Shown here: positions 33,223 through 41,590 of the stretch, one piece after another
How the letters are laid out: every line of letters starts with the position of its first letter
Position numbering within the stretch: position 1 is the first letter of the stretch
Assembly (NCBI GenBank): GCA_022360175.1
Contig: JAKSDI010000013.1
Location: forward strand, 1-48,377
Direction of reading: 5' to 3'
Source of the DNA: Chitinophagales bacterium
GTDB lineage: Bacteria; Bacteroidota; Bacteroidia; Chitinophagales; Saprospiraceae
DNA: 48,377 nt
Notes under the pieces: model-generated
Seen by the model: only the letters and a program-made list of their open reading frames with translations
Databases searched by the model: none
What the model was told of the DNA's origin: nothing
Program-made: the position numbers and the translations under genes

Positions 33223-35355
33223 TTATTTAGTTTTTACCACCTTATAGCTCCATTGTTTTTCATTTGATTGAATGAACAGATAATAACAGGAAGGTGGCAT
33301 TCCTTCTAAATTTATACCAATTGGCTGGTTTTTCCTAATATCAATAGCTTTAGTGAAAAATATTTGTTGCCCTAAATTGTTGAGTATAAGGATAGAAGCT
33401 GCGCCGGTAATATTTTCTAAAGGCTTCAGCCACAATGGTCCCTGAGTAGGGTTGGGGTATATCTTAAAAGCATCCTCTTTTATATCGTGTTGATGCACTC
33501 CTGTGCTACCCAGGCATGGAGAACCTTCGAGCTGTAATAACCTTCCACCTGCTACCAGGTTTTCTGGCAAACTTAGCCTTGAGGTAGAATCTAACAGACA
33601 TTGGATGATTTCTGTATAAGCTGTTCCTTCTTCAGATAAGCAATAAAAGGCAGTAAGAGTAGCCGCTACTGCAGGTGCAGCCATAGACGTACCGGATAGA
33701 TAATCTACTCCTGATCCTGGTACAGTACTTAAAATGGAATCTCCATAAGCAGCTATGTCTATATAGTTGGCAGAGGCGTTGGAAAAACCACTTAAAGCAT
33801 TTCCTGCGTCGTTAGCTGCTGCAACCCCAATTACATTATCCTGCCAACTACATACCGGGTATTGTTGATATTCTTCCAGATTGAGTGTGTCATTGCCCGA
33901 GGCTGCCACGATAATAGCATTGTAATTCAATCGGGCACTATCAATCACATTGCTTAATACCTCGCTGGAATCACCTATCCAGCCCCAGCTACAATTGATG
34001 ACATTGGCGCCTTGCTGAAGGGCATAATACATCCCACAAGAGACATCAAAGAGGTCGGAAACTCCATACGCATCATGTGTTTTAATAGGTAGTATAGCCG
34101 CTTCAGAACAGGAGGTGGAATCACTGAGGTATCGCAATGCAATACCACTAAGATGGGTGCCATGCCTATGATTGTCCCAGGGATTATTGTTTTCATCAAC
34201 AAAATTCCATCCTATTGTATCCATTGGAAGACAGTTGTTATTGTCTTCTTCGTATTCCTGAGCTAATAGATGCTGAAGGAAAGGGTGTTCATAGTCTACC
34301 CCTGTGTCCATAATAGCGAGCTGTGCCCTGCCACTACCTCCTTCGACCCCTGGAACCGTATTGATAGGCGCAGGCATGGTATCAATAACTGGTGTTTGAA
34401 GGTCGTTCCAGTTGTATTTGTTTAAATCAACACCGTCCACTCGTGAAGAGGCGCTTGCCAGTGTTTTTCGCTCATTGATACCAATACTAGGACCCTGGCT
34501 GGAAGGCGCTGCTCCGGGATTAAAAGGTACAGTAGGTAAGAGATTCCACAACTCTAGTTGATCACACATGCAAGATTCGAAATTATCTACTCCCAGGCTA
34601 TCTCGTAAATCCTGTTTATCTGCATCATTAACGCCGGGCTTGAATTGTACTACCAACTGGTTAGGTACAATAGGAGTACCTACCTTATCTACGTCGTAGG
34701 CTTTATTAAATGCTTGCAGGCTGTCGCCAATATAGTTTGGAAAAGTCACTGGATAAGGGTAAGCATCATAAATACTGATATCATCTATAATCCAGAAGTA
34801 TAGTTCTCCCTGAAATATAAAGCGCAATTGAAAAACGTCTCCATGTATAAGTATACCCGGTAGTTCAATGACGACTCGATCCATACAGGAGGTTTCAACA
34901 TTGGTACCAATAGATTCACTAAAATATATAGGGAAAACCTCACCTGTTTCAAGAATGACTTCAACTATTGCGAGCGATTGATAATTGCGGTAATATTGAT
35001 AAAATTCCAGGAAAAAAGTGCTGCCTCCTCCAAGGTCTATAGGAGGGGAGAGGGCATAGCCATAATGAGGAGCTGAAGTGCCACCTACAGATTGTAAAGA
35101 ATCAGAATCAAAAACTAAAGCACCATTTCCTGAAGGGCTGCTTAGTGCTGGCCGGTCATTCCAGTAGGCTCCGGCTGCTGCTTTCCCTTCTTCTGCCCAT
35201 CTCCAGGGTGAAATACCACTACTAGGAGCGTCTTCAGTAAACCAACCTGAAGAGAAGAACGGGTCGGTATCGAATCTTTCTTGCCAAAACAATGCCTGGC
35301 CCGTGAGCATCTGTGGGCAAATAAAAATAAATAGGAAGGGCATCAGGTTTTTCAT
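33223..35355 (-). CDS. Secreted S8 subtilisin-like protease with T9SS tail
   Basis: 710 aa. Signal peptide 1-19. Residues about 25-200 form a jelly-roll/MAM-like domain (FDTDPFFSSGWF ... WIIDDISIYDAY). An inhibitor-like prodomain region follows at about 230-300 (NQLVVQFKPGVNDADKQDL). The S8 catalytic triad is D350 (LAIMDTGVDYEHP), H398 (RHGTHLSGIAL) and S557 (LSGTSMAAPAVAAT), with the oxyanion Asn in AASGND. The last 80 residues are a T9SS type A tail (FKIYPNPTQGPLWLKPL ... PSCYYLFIQSNEK). It is therefore a surface or secreted serine protease. It is the first of a pair with the TPR-CHAT gene and lies 205 bp downstream of the caspase-like T9SS gene. Confidence 0.92.
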   Translation of the reverse strand: MKNLMPFLFIFICPQMLTGQALFWQERFDTDPFFSSGWFTEDAPSSGISPWRWAEEGKAAAGAYWNDRPALSSPSGNGALVFDSDSLQSVGGTSAPHYGYALSPPIDLGGGSTFFLEFYQYYRNYQSLAIVEVILETGEVFPIYFSESIGTNVETSCMDRVVIELPGILIHGDVFQLRFIFQGELYFWIIDDISIYDAYPYPVTFPNYIGDSLQAFNKAYDVDKVGTPIVPNQLVVQFKPGVNDADKQDLRDSLGVDNFESCMCDQLELWNLLPTVPFNPGAAPSSQGPSIGINERKTLASASSRVDGVDLNKYNWNDLQTPVIDTMPAPINTVPGVEGGSGRAQLAIMDTGVDYEHPFLQHLLAQEYEEDNNNCLPMDTIGWNFVDENNNPWDNHRHGTHLSGIALRYLSDSTSCSEAAILPIKTHDAYGVSDLFDVSCGMYYALQQGANVINCSWGWIGDSSEVLSNVIDSARLNYNAIIVAASGNDTLNLEEYQQYPVCSWQDNVIGVAAANDAGNALSGFSNASANYIDIAAYGDSILSTVPGSGVDYLSGTSMAAPAVAATLTAFYCLSEEGTAYTEIIQCLLDSTSRLSLPENLVAGGRLLQLEGSPCLGSTGVHQHDIKEDAFKIYPNPTQGPLWLKPLENITGAASILILNNLGQQIFFTKAIDIRKNQPIGINLEGMPPSCYYLFIQSNEKQWSYKVVKTK

Positions 35356-35560
35356 AATGATAATTTAACGTTTTTTTGTGTAAAATGCTGGAATAGGGGA
35401 GATTATGTAGTCTGTAATTGAGAAGGAAACCTTATGTTATTATACCAATTTCTATATCCTCATAGTACGGAAGAAGAGGCTGCCTCCTCTTAATTCGTGA
35501 AACAGCCCCCGTTTTATGGGATTATAAATTTCTAAGCATTAGGATAAATTGAATTTTTAA

Positions 35561-38422
35561 TTATCTCAGTTTTACTACTTTCTTCACCTGGAAATACTTT
35601 CCATCCGTAAAGCTCAGATAATACAAACCTGGAGGATAGGATTCCAAAGAGATCCTTTGATTATTGGTCACCTTCCTTTGGTTTACAATGATATTACCTT
35701 GTGCATTACTCAACTGCCAGCTGATATCAATAGGCTGATCAGATTGATACTGTAATTGGATATGGTCGCGGCTTGGGTTAGGGAAAATATTTACCTGCCA
35801 GGGTGCTGCTTTTTGTGTTGGCAAACTAAATAAGTCAGAAACAACCACTTTGTCGCCTACTGTAAACCATCTGGCAGGAGGGCCCATTATATCTGATACC
35901 ACTCCGGTATAGCCAGTAACAGTAATATCTAGTCCTTCAGATAATTTTTTGAGTAAGGCTTCTCCTTCTTCTCCACGAGCGGTACTACAGGATAGTAGCG
36001 TTAATTCACTTACCTTTCCTTTGATCGCATCTATAAAATCTTGTACTGTTTCGCTATTTAGTTTATCCGTACCAATGCGGATATAACCGGGGCCTCCATG
36101 CCCATTTAATACCACACTTACGGGACCACCTTTTTCTTCAGCAGCATCACAAATCGCTTTAGCTGCAGCTTTGAGGTCTTTACACTTTACTCCAGTTTCT
36201 CCCCAGGAATGTTCGAATCCCAAAGGATCACTTACAACTGCTATATCTGGTTCTCCACATGGGAATTCATGGAAGACACCACCAAAGCAAAAACCATTTT
36301 CACCTATGTCCTGGATACAGCGCTCATCTACTATGATGATTTTTCTTTCTACCGTACCATCTTCATATATAACTTCTAAGAAGTAGGAACCAGGACGGGC
36401 GAATTCCAATACCGCCATTTTTGCAGGCAATCCTTCGGGAGAAAGACTTACCCAATAATCTTCACCACAAACATACATTTCATCTTCATTCAATAATTGC
36501 GGTGGAATAATCTTTAAGCTGGCAATTGCATTTTCACCACTTTCAATAACCTTAGGCCTATTGGGCAGAACATGTTCCCAGGGATACCAATCTACAGGTA
36601 CATCAATTTCGTCAGTTGTTAAATCATTACAATCTAGGAAACTGGCTTCCTGAAAGCAGAATGGACTCTCATAAGTAGCCACATAAGGATGACAGAAGCT
36701 TTCTCCAATCACTTCCAGCATTAACTCCTGAGGAGCACTTAATTCGGCTTCCATATAATAAGTCCCACTAGCGGTACCTTGCTGTATATCCAATACTCCT
36801 AGCATATTACCATTTACAGCACATCCAATTCCTTTTTGTGACTGTCCACCCTCAGCGCCTACACCTACATCAGATTGCTTAAGCTCGCCTATATTTTCGC
36901 CATTTAGGGTCCAGAAACCACCATCGGGTAGTAAGGAATGATTTTCCGTACAGACTTTTACTTTGACGGTTTCTCCGGAATCTACGCAGGCACTATTCCA
37001 TATAATGTCCATGCGATTGGTAATGGTGCCATTGGAAGGAATTTGAGGATCATCACACCCTGGGGCATTATCTACAATTTGAACCTCCAGGCTACCACCA
37101 GTACCCCGGAAAGTATAATGCAGATCAGATGCTGCCTGATTAAGATTATTGGTAAAAGTAAATTCTCTACAATATTTGATATCTGAATTGATAGTAGCAT
37201 TGATGTCAATAGTATAATAGTTTAAGTCTATACATTCGCTAATAGCGAGCTCTTCCAGATTGATGTTACACTCATGTGGGAATGTCTCTACAGGAATCAT
37301 CATCATAGGAGTCGTTGGGCCCATATGTGGATAGGGCAAGCTAAAGTTGAGGTTTACATAATCATAAGGAGGAATTGGAGGATCAAAGTGTAAGATTGTT
37401 TCGCCATCAAAAGATAAAATAGACGTATACTCATAAGGAGGTTCTGCTACCATTTGCTCAAGGAGAAATTCTGATGGTGGCAGAATAGCTACTGCCAAAT
37501 AGTTGTCAGAATTATTGTAGGCTTTAAAACTGCCATTTTGAGTACCAGTAGGAATGAAACTTAGAGAAGTTGCACCGGGCTCTGTAAGCTCATAAGAAGA
37601 TAACTGATCGTAATAAACAGATGCCTGTCGTTTGTTGAATTGAATCTGAAGAACAGTGCCTGGCATGGCCAATTCGCTCAATTCAAAGCGCAATTCAAGG
37701 CTTTCTCCTGCGTGTAAACCTTTTGGGAAAAAGCTTCTACAATAAGGCGTTGCTGCATTATTGATGTGATCGTTTTCAAAATCGTCTATTTGGCCATTAT
37801 AGTTATCATCTACTACATTGTAAAATTCTTCCTGGTCGGTAATTTCCAGGCTGGTAATATTAGGTACATTGATCGTTGGATCTGGATGCCAAAGCGTGGC
37901 TGTCAGCCCAAATACTGTTTCATTACATGCATTCTCTAAAGGGATATATCCGATACTTGAATAGGGTAATATATCAATTGGTGATCCCCCTTCAGGAATA
38001 GGTGTAAAGGCCAGGAAATCCAAATCATCTGACCGCCCAGTGTGTTTAGGGCCCTCACGCACCCCATCAATTGTCCACCACCATTCTCTTACTTTAGTGG
38101 TGTTATTGAATTGAATAGTAATGCTTTCACCATCTTCAACTTCTCCCTGGGCGTAATCATGTTGGGTGGGAGTACCAGTGGTTGGATATTGGGCAAATAC
38201 TCCGCCAACTCTGGACACTCCTACATCATCTGTTACCAGATTTTGGGGAATTACCCCATTGGAGAATTTGATATGTAGGTCGTTAACGTCTTCTCCTGTA
38301 TTATTCGTGAATTCAAAAGTTTGCTTTTCCGGGCTATCTTGTGAGTAGCTGATGGTGCTAATGATCATTATGCAAAACATCAGAAGGAAGGAATAAATCG
38401 GCTGGTTTGTGATCTTTTTCAT
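35561..38422 (-). CDS. Large T9SS protein with caspase-like (CHAT/DUF4347-type) C-terminal segment
   Basis: 953 aa from ATG 38420-38422; a TTG seven codons upstream is less likely. Signal peptide about 1-27 (ending ISYSQ). Residues about 30-600 contain repeated beta-rich domains (FEFTNNTGEDVNDLHIKFSNG and again REFTFTNNLNQAASDLHYTF, two related blocks) and no known enzyme. Residues about 740-850 hold VSVVLNGHGGPGYIRIG, VSELTLLSCSTARGEEGEALLKKL and ITVTGYTGVVSD: strand-His-Gly and strand-Cys patterns like CHAT or DUF4347 clan CD proteins, with H775 and C812 as the candidate dyad. The end is a T9SS tail (VNIFPNPSRDHIQLQY ... GLYYLSFTDGKYF). Divergent from the sigma-factor gene with 87 bp between. 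Confidence 0.8.
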   Translation of the reverse strand: MKKITNQPIYSFLLMFCIMIISTISYSQDSPEKQTFEFTNNTGEDVNDLHIKFSNGVIPQNLVTDDVGVSRVGGVFAQYPTTGTPTQHDYAQGEVEDGESITIQFNNTTKVREWWWTIDGVREGPKHTGRSDDLDFLAFTPIPEGGSPIDILPYSSIGYIPLENACNETVFGLTATLWHPDPTINVPNITSLEITDQEEFYNVVDDNYNGQIDDFENDHINNAATPYCRSFFPKGLHAGESLELRFELSELAMPGTVLQIQFNKRQASVYYDQLSSYELTEPGATSLSFIPTGTQNGSFKAYNNSDNYLAVAILPPSEFLLEQMVAEPPYEYTSILSFDGETILHFDPPIPPYDYVNLNFSLPYPHMGPTTPMMMIPVETFPHECNINLEELAISECIDLNYYTIDINATINSDIKYCREFTFTNNLNQAASDLHYTFRGTGGSLEVQIVDNAPGCDDPQIPSNGTITNRMDIIWNSACVDSGETVKVKVCTENHSLLPDGGFWTLNGENIGELKQSDVGVGAEGGQSQKGIGCAVNGNMLGVLDIQQGTASGTYYMEAELSAPQELMLEVIGESFCHPYVATYESPFCFQEASFLDCNDLTTDEIDVPVDWYPWEHVLPNRPKVIESGENAIASLKIIPPQLLNEDEMYVCGEDYWVSLSPEGLPAKMAVLEFARPGSYFLEVIYEDGTVERKIIIVDERCIQDIGENGFCFGGVFHEFPCGEPDIAVVSDPLGFEHSWGETGVKCKDLKAAAKAICDAAEEKGGPVSVVLNGHGGPGYIRIGTDKLNSETVQDFIDAIKGKVSELTLLSCSTARGEEGEALLKKLSEGLDITVTGYTGVVSDIMGPPARWFTVGDKVVVSDLFSLPTQKAAPWQVNIFPNPSRDHIQLQYQSDQPIDISWQLSNAQGNIIVNQRKVTNNQRISLESYPPGLYYLSFTDGKYFQVKKVVKLR

Positions 38423-38509
38423 TTTTGAGTAATTTAGATTCAAGCAGAGATAAAGGGGCGTGCCGATTTGTTACCCCCCTTTCGGGAATTTTTTTAAATA
38501 GCCCAGAAA
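38423..38509. promoter_or_regulatory. Shared divergent promoter region, sigma factor / T9SS caspase-like gene
   Basis: Only 87 bp separate the two outward-facing starts, so both promoters must lie here. A run of six C, then TTTCGGGAA and seven T (38476-38496) is notable: CCC/GGG can form a short hairpin followed by a T-run, which might be an attenuator for the sigma gene. No firm promoter motif was identified. Confidence 0.4.
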
Positions 38510-39097
38510 ATGAACCATAAACGGGTAGTACATATTGATCAGCACTATATTAGTGGGCTTGCGGAAAATCGCCAGGAGGTGATTACTGCTATTTATCGGA
38601 AGTTTTTTCCGCGGATCAAGCGATACATATTAAAAAATACGGGCAAGGAAGCAGATGCAGCCGATATTTTTCAGGAAGCAATGGTGGCTATTTTTCAGCG
38701 TGCACGAAAAGGAGATTTTGTACTGAGCTGCCCTTTTGAGGCCTATTTATTAACGATTTGCCGGAATCTATGGCTCAATGAATTAAAACATAGAAAACGC
38801 CAGGAGGTAACAAATCAGGAGGCAAATGTATATAAAGACAAGTCTGCTCAGCAATTGGGAGAAGAGACCTTGCTGGATCAGGAGCGAGACCGTTTTTTTT
38901 GGCAAAAATTTGAACTGCTGGGACGCAGTTGTAAAGATATTCTTAAACTGTCCTGGTCGGGAATAGGAATGCAGCAAGTAGCGGAACAATTAGAAATCAG
39001 TTATCAGTATGCTCGCAAGAAAAAGTCAGAATGTATTGGGCGATTAATGGAACTGATTAAAAATGACCCCGCTTTTGCAAAACTGAAATATGAATGA
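38510..39097 (+). CDS. ECF-type sigma-70 family RNA polymerase sigma factor
   Basis: 195 aa with region 2 (VITAIYRKFFPRIKRYILKNTG, then ADAADIFQEAMVAIFQRARKGDF and the core-binding FEAYLLTICRNLWLNELKHRKR) and region 4 with a helix-turn-helix (GIGMQQVAEQLEISYQYARKKKSECIGRLMEL). This is the layout of extracytoplasmic-function sigma factors. The 3' end overlaps the start of the anti-sigma-like gene by 4 bp (ATGA), a sign of translational coupling. The promoter it recognises is unknown; the divergent protease genes are natural candidates. Confidence 0.92.
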   Translation: MNHKRVVHIDQHYISGLAENRQEVITAIYRKFFPRIKRYILKNTGKEADAADIFQEAMVAIFQRARKGDFVLSCPFEAYLLTICRNLWLNELKHRKRQEVTNQEANVYKDKSAQQLGEETLLDQERDRFFWQKFELLGRSCKDILKLSWSGIGMQQVAEQLEISYQYARKKKSECIGRLMELIKNDPAFAKLKYE

Positions 39098-39837
39098 GTA
39101 AGAACTATGAACATATATTGGCCTATCTGGATAATGAACTATCTGCGGAAGAACGGGCAGCTTTTGAAAAACGGCTGGCATCCGAACCTCCATTAGCAGC
39201 AGAAATGGATTTACTCAAAGAGGCGCAATCACGCATCGCTTTTCAGCTAAAAGAAGAGCAGGCTATAGCCGATTTTCAGAGTCATCTGCAAGAGGCTATA
39301 CAGGAAGATTTACAGGACAAGCCAACTTCCTTTATAAAACGATATGGTTTATATATAACAATAGCTGCCGCAGCAATTGCTCTCCTGATCATATTCTGGC
39401 CAGGTGGCTCAGAGAGCTTGTACAGGCAGTATGCTCAACACCCTCAGCTAGCATTAACCGAAAGAAGTACTGATTCCGAAGCCCTGGCAGCCGATGCTAC
39501 AGAAAAATTTAATGCAGGTCAATATGCCACGGCTTTTGATTTGCTAAATGATTATAGTAGCTATCATCCCAATGATCCGGAAATAATACTGTTTCAGGGA
39601 ATTTGCCTGCTGGAATTGGGACAAGCTGAATCTGCCATACCATACTTCAACCAATTACACGAATCCAATGCCATCAATCGTTATGAAGGGACCTGGTACC
39701 TGGCTTTAACGTATCTGTATATAAGTGAACAAGAGGCAAGCCAAACAAATCTGGATAGGGTAATAAGTCTGCTGGAAGAGATTCCTCCTAGTAGTGCATA
39801 TTATGAGGAGGCGCAGGCTTTGTTGGGGGAATTGTGA
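39094..39837 (+). CDS. Membrane anti-sigma-like protein with TPR domain
   Basis: 247 aa. Residues 1-75 (YEHILAYLDNELSAEERAAFEKRLASEPPLAAEM) look like the cytoplasmic anti-sigma helices found in zinc-finger-type anti-sigma factors, but the HxxxCxxC ligands are absent. One membrane helix follows at about 86-104 (YGLYITIAAAAIALLIIFW). The periplasmic part (about 130-247) has TPR helices (AADATEKFNAGQYATAFDLLNDY, EIILFQGICLLELGQAESAIPYFNQL). The pair with the sigma factor, overlapping by 4 bp, supports an anti-sigma role. TPRs on the outside could contact the neighbouring TPR-CHAT protein; that is speculation. Confidence 0.8.
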   Translation: MSKNYEHILAYLDNELSAEERAAFEKRLASEPPLAAEMDLLKEAQSRIAFQLKEEQAIADFQSHLQEAIQEDLQDKPTSFIKRYGLYITIAAAAIALLIIFWPGGSESLYRQYAQHPQLALTERSTDSEALAADATEKFNAGQYATAFDLLNDYSSYHPNDPEIILFQGICLLELGQAESAIPYFNQLHESNAINRYEGTWYLALTYLYISEQEASQTNLDRVISLLEEIPPSSAYYEEAQALLGEL

Positions 39838-40368
39838 CTACTTTAGTTTAATGAAGACTTCTTCAAATTTATCCAATCCTGGCGTTTCTTGTTCATCTGA
39901 AATAATATCTGTTTGAATAAAGTATTCTAATTTTAGCTCTTTACCATTAATCTGATAAGTAATATCTTTGTACTTATTAGCTTCAATGCCACTAGCTTCA
40001 AAGCCATCCATGCCTTCATAGAAAGAATCCCACCAAATACGTTCATTTAGTAAAATCTCTATTGCATCATTTTCAGTTGTGAATGTCCCTGATTCAATAA
40101 CTATTGCAGAAGTATCATTGATATTTGTTCCTTCATATATACCAAGCACTGTTCTATTACGAACAAATTCACCATTATCACTAAAAGTAATGGTAATGTG
40201 TGATTCACCTCTCTCAAAAGAAGGTTTATTATGGCCTCCCCAAACTTTATTTTTATATGAGCGGAACCAACTTCCCTCCAATTCTTCCATATTGAAAGAT
40301 TCTTTATCGCATGAGATTAACAGTGATATACCAAGTACCAGTACTCCAATAAGCTTTACTTGATTCAT
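39838..40368 (-). CDS. Lipoprotein, lipocalin-like, hypothetical
   Basis: 176 aa with a lipoprotein signal (LISC, lipidated Cys 20) and then MEELEGSWFRSYKNKVWGG, a start typical of lipocalin-like or DUF-type beta-barrel lipoproteins of Bacteroidota. The rest is beta-rich (SHITITFSDNGEFVRNRTVLGIYEG, AIVIESGTFTTENDAIEILL). No catalytic motif is seen. It converges on the anti-sigma gene with the two stops directly adjacent. Function unknown. Confidence 0.78.
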   Translation of the reverse strand: MNQVKLIGVLVLGISLLISCDKESFNMEELEGSWFRSYKNKVWGGHNKPSFERGESHITITFSDNGEFVRNRTVLGIYEGTNINDTSAIVIESGTFTTENDAIEILLNERIWWDSFYEGMDGFEASGIEANKYKDITYQINGKELKLEYFIQTDIISDEQETPGLDKFEEVFIKLK

Positions 40369-40684
40369 TTTGTTTAAGTTTAATGCTTCGTTACATACAT
40401 ATTATGACGTTAATTTTTATTAAAGAGGTTGTCTAGATCACTACTTGTTGGGATTAAAACCTTTTGCAATCAAAGAATAATTCTAGATACAGATATAAGC
40501 TTCCCGCATTTTTTTTCACCTCTCCTCCCTAAAAAAAGCCATTCCGCATTTTTTTTCGCTAAAACGACCTGTTTAGCCTGGTTTTTGGCATTGGAACGCT
40601 ATTTGCCAAATAGGTAAGTGTCATGACAAGCTTCAGCAGAAGCAAGAACGAATTGTATTTTTTCACCTTTCAAAAAGTGTAGCC
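40369..40684. promoter_or_regulatory. Intergenic region upstream of the acidic-leader gene pair
   Basis: 316 bp between divergent genes. It holds a 14-bp direct repeat, CCGCATTTTTTTTC, at 40504-40517 and again at 40544-40557, exactly 40 bp apart. No gene is visible. It must carry the promoter of the gene at 40685; I cannot point to a certain -7/-33 pair. Confidence 0.45.
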
Positions 40685-41380
40685 ATGCACGATCTTGATA
40701 GAACAATGCAGGAAATGGAGTTCGCAGATGAGCTCGAATACAATGAACATGATGAATTTGAATTTGAAGACGAATACGAGTATGAAGATGAGTACGAGTA
40801 CGAAGATGAATTTGAATACGAGGAGGAGTACGAAGTATCCTATACTCCCTTTTCAGAAGAGGAAGAAATGGAATTGGCCACAGAGCTTCTGGCTATTAGC
40901 AGTGAAGAAGAACTGGATCAATTTCTAGGTAAACTCGTCAAAAAAGCGTGGCGCGGTGTCAAGAAATTTGGTAAGTCTAAATTATGGCGTGGGATCAAAA
41001 AAGGCTTGCGCGGTGTAGCAAAAGTGGCATTGCCCATAGCCGGTAAAGTAGCAGGCTCTTTCTTTGGCGGGCCGATTGGAGGTAAAATAGGGGGCAAACT
41101 AGGTTCCTGGGCTTCTCGCCTGTTTGAAATGGAATTGGAAGGATTAAGCCCTGAGGATCAGGAATTTGAAATAGCAAGGCGCTTTGTCCGTTTAGCGGGC
41201 TCAACAGCGGTTCATGCTGTGAAAGCACCTAAATCTGCTCCCGTCAGCAAAGTAGTCAAAGGATCTATTAAAAAGGCGGCTAAGAAACATGCTCCGGGCT
41301 TATTGAAATCTACCTCAGGCAAGAAGCAAAGTGGCCGTTGGCGCCGCAGAGGCAATCGGATTTTCCTTTTTGGAGTGTAA
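40685..41380 (+). CDS. Acidic-leader / cationic glycine-rich protein A
   Basis: 231 aa of an unnamed type. Residues 8-62 are almost only E, D, Y and F, with six-residue units (EFEFED, EYEYED, EYEYED, EFEYEE at 24-47) encoded by an 18-bp tandem repeat. Then ELLAISSEEELDQFLG (67-82) is followed by a basic, amphipathic and glycine-zipper stretch (KLVKKAWRGVKKFG at 83-96, ALPIAGKVAGSFFGGPIGGK at 115-134). A second conserved block is FEMELEGLSPEDQEFEIARRF (147-167), and the end is SGRWRRRGNRIFLFGV. There is no Sec signal. The gene at 41591 is a clear paralog. I recall similar proteins in scattered bacteria but no established function. The charge layout suggests an acidic part masking a membrane-active basic part. 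Confidence 0.85.
   Translation: MHDLDRTMQEMEFADELEYNEHDEFEFEDEYEYEDEYEYEDEFEYEEEYEVSYTPFSEEEEMELATELLAISSEEELDQFLGKLVKKAWRGVKKFGKSKLWRGIKKGLRGVAKVALPIAGKVAGSFFGGPIGGKIGGKLGSWASRLFEMELEGLSPEDQEFEIARRFVRLAGSTAVHAVKAPKSAPVSKVVKGSIKKAAKKHAPGLLKSTSGKKQSGRWRRRGNRIFLFGV
40754..40825 (+). repeat. 18-bp in-frame tandem repeat coding the acidic leader
   Basis: Four consecutive 18-bp units (40754-40771, 40772-40789, 40790-40807, 40808-40825) encode EFEFED, EYEYED, EYEYED and EFEYEE. Being a multiple of three, gain or loss of units would change leader length without a frameshift. Confidence 0.9.
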
Positions 41381-41542
41381 GAGCGTGTTTGGGGATTTGT
41401 TCTTTGAGACGATTTTGTCAGTACTTGGGTTAGATGAGGCGGGAGGTTGCGATTTTAGCCTAAGCTAAATGAGCGTTCTTCCAACAAAATATAAGCCAAT
41501 TAATGGCGAAATAAGTCCGATTAATAAATCCCAAACATGCTC
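41381..41542. repeat. Palindromic intergenic element, long copy
   Basis: A 162-bp element with inverted ends GAGCGTGTTTGGGGATTTG and AATAAATCCCAAACATGCTC (one bulge and G-U pairs). It begins directly after the TAA of the acidic-leader gene A. The outer 28 bp (left) and 35 bp (right, CGAAATAAGTCCGATTAATA onward) match the 69-bp copy at 14352-14420, while about 97 bp in the middle are unique to this copy. Confidence 0.85.
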
Positions 41543-41590
41543 TAAACCCGCTATTAACGAAATCTATTAACCCTTTAAAAACATAAGATT

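Noticed and set aside
30460-39837. CRISPR-linked Craspase locus
   Set aside because: There is TPR-CHAT plus sigma factor, but no gRAMP/Cas7-11, no CRISPR array, and the CHAT protein carries a signal peptide.
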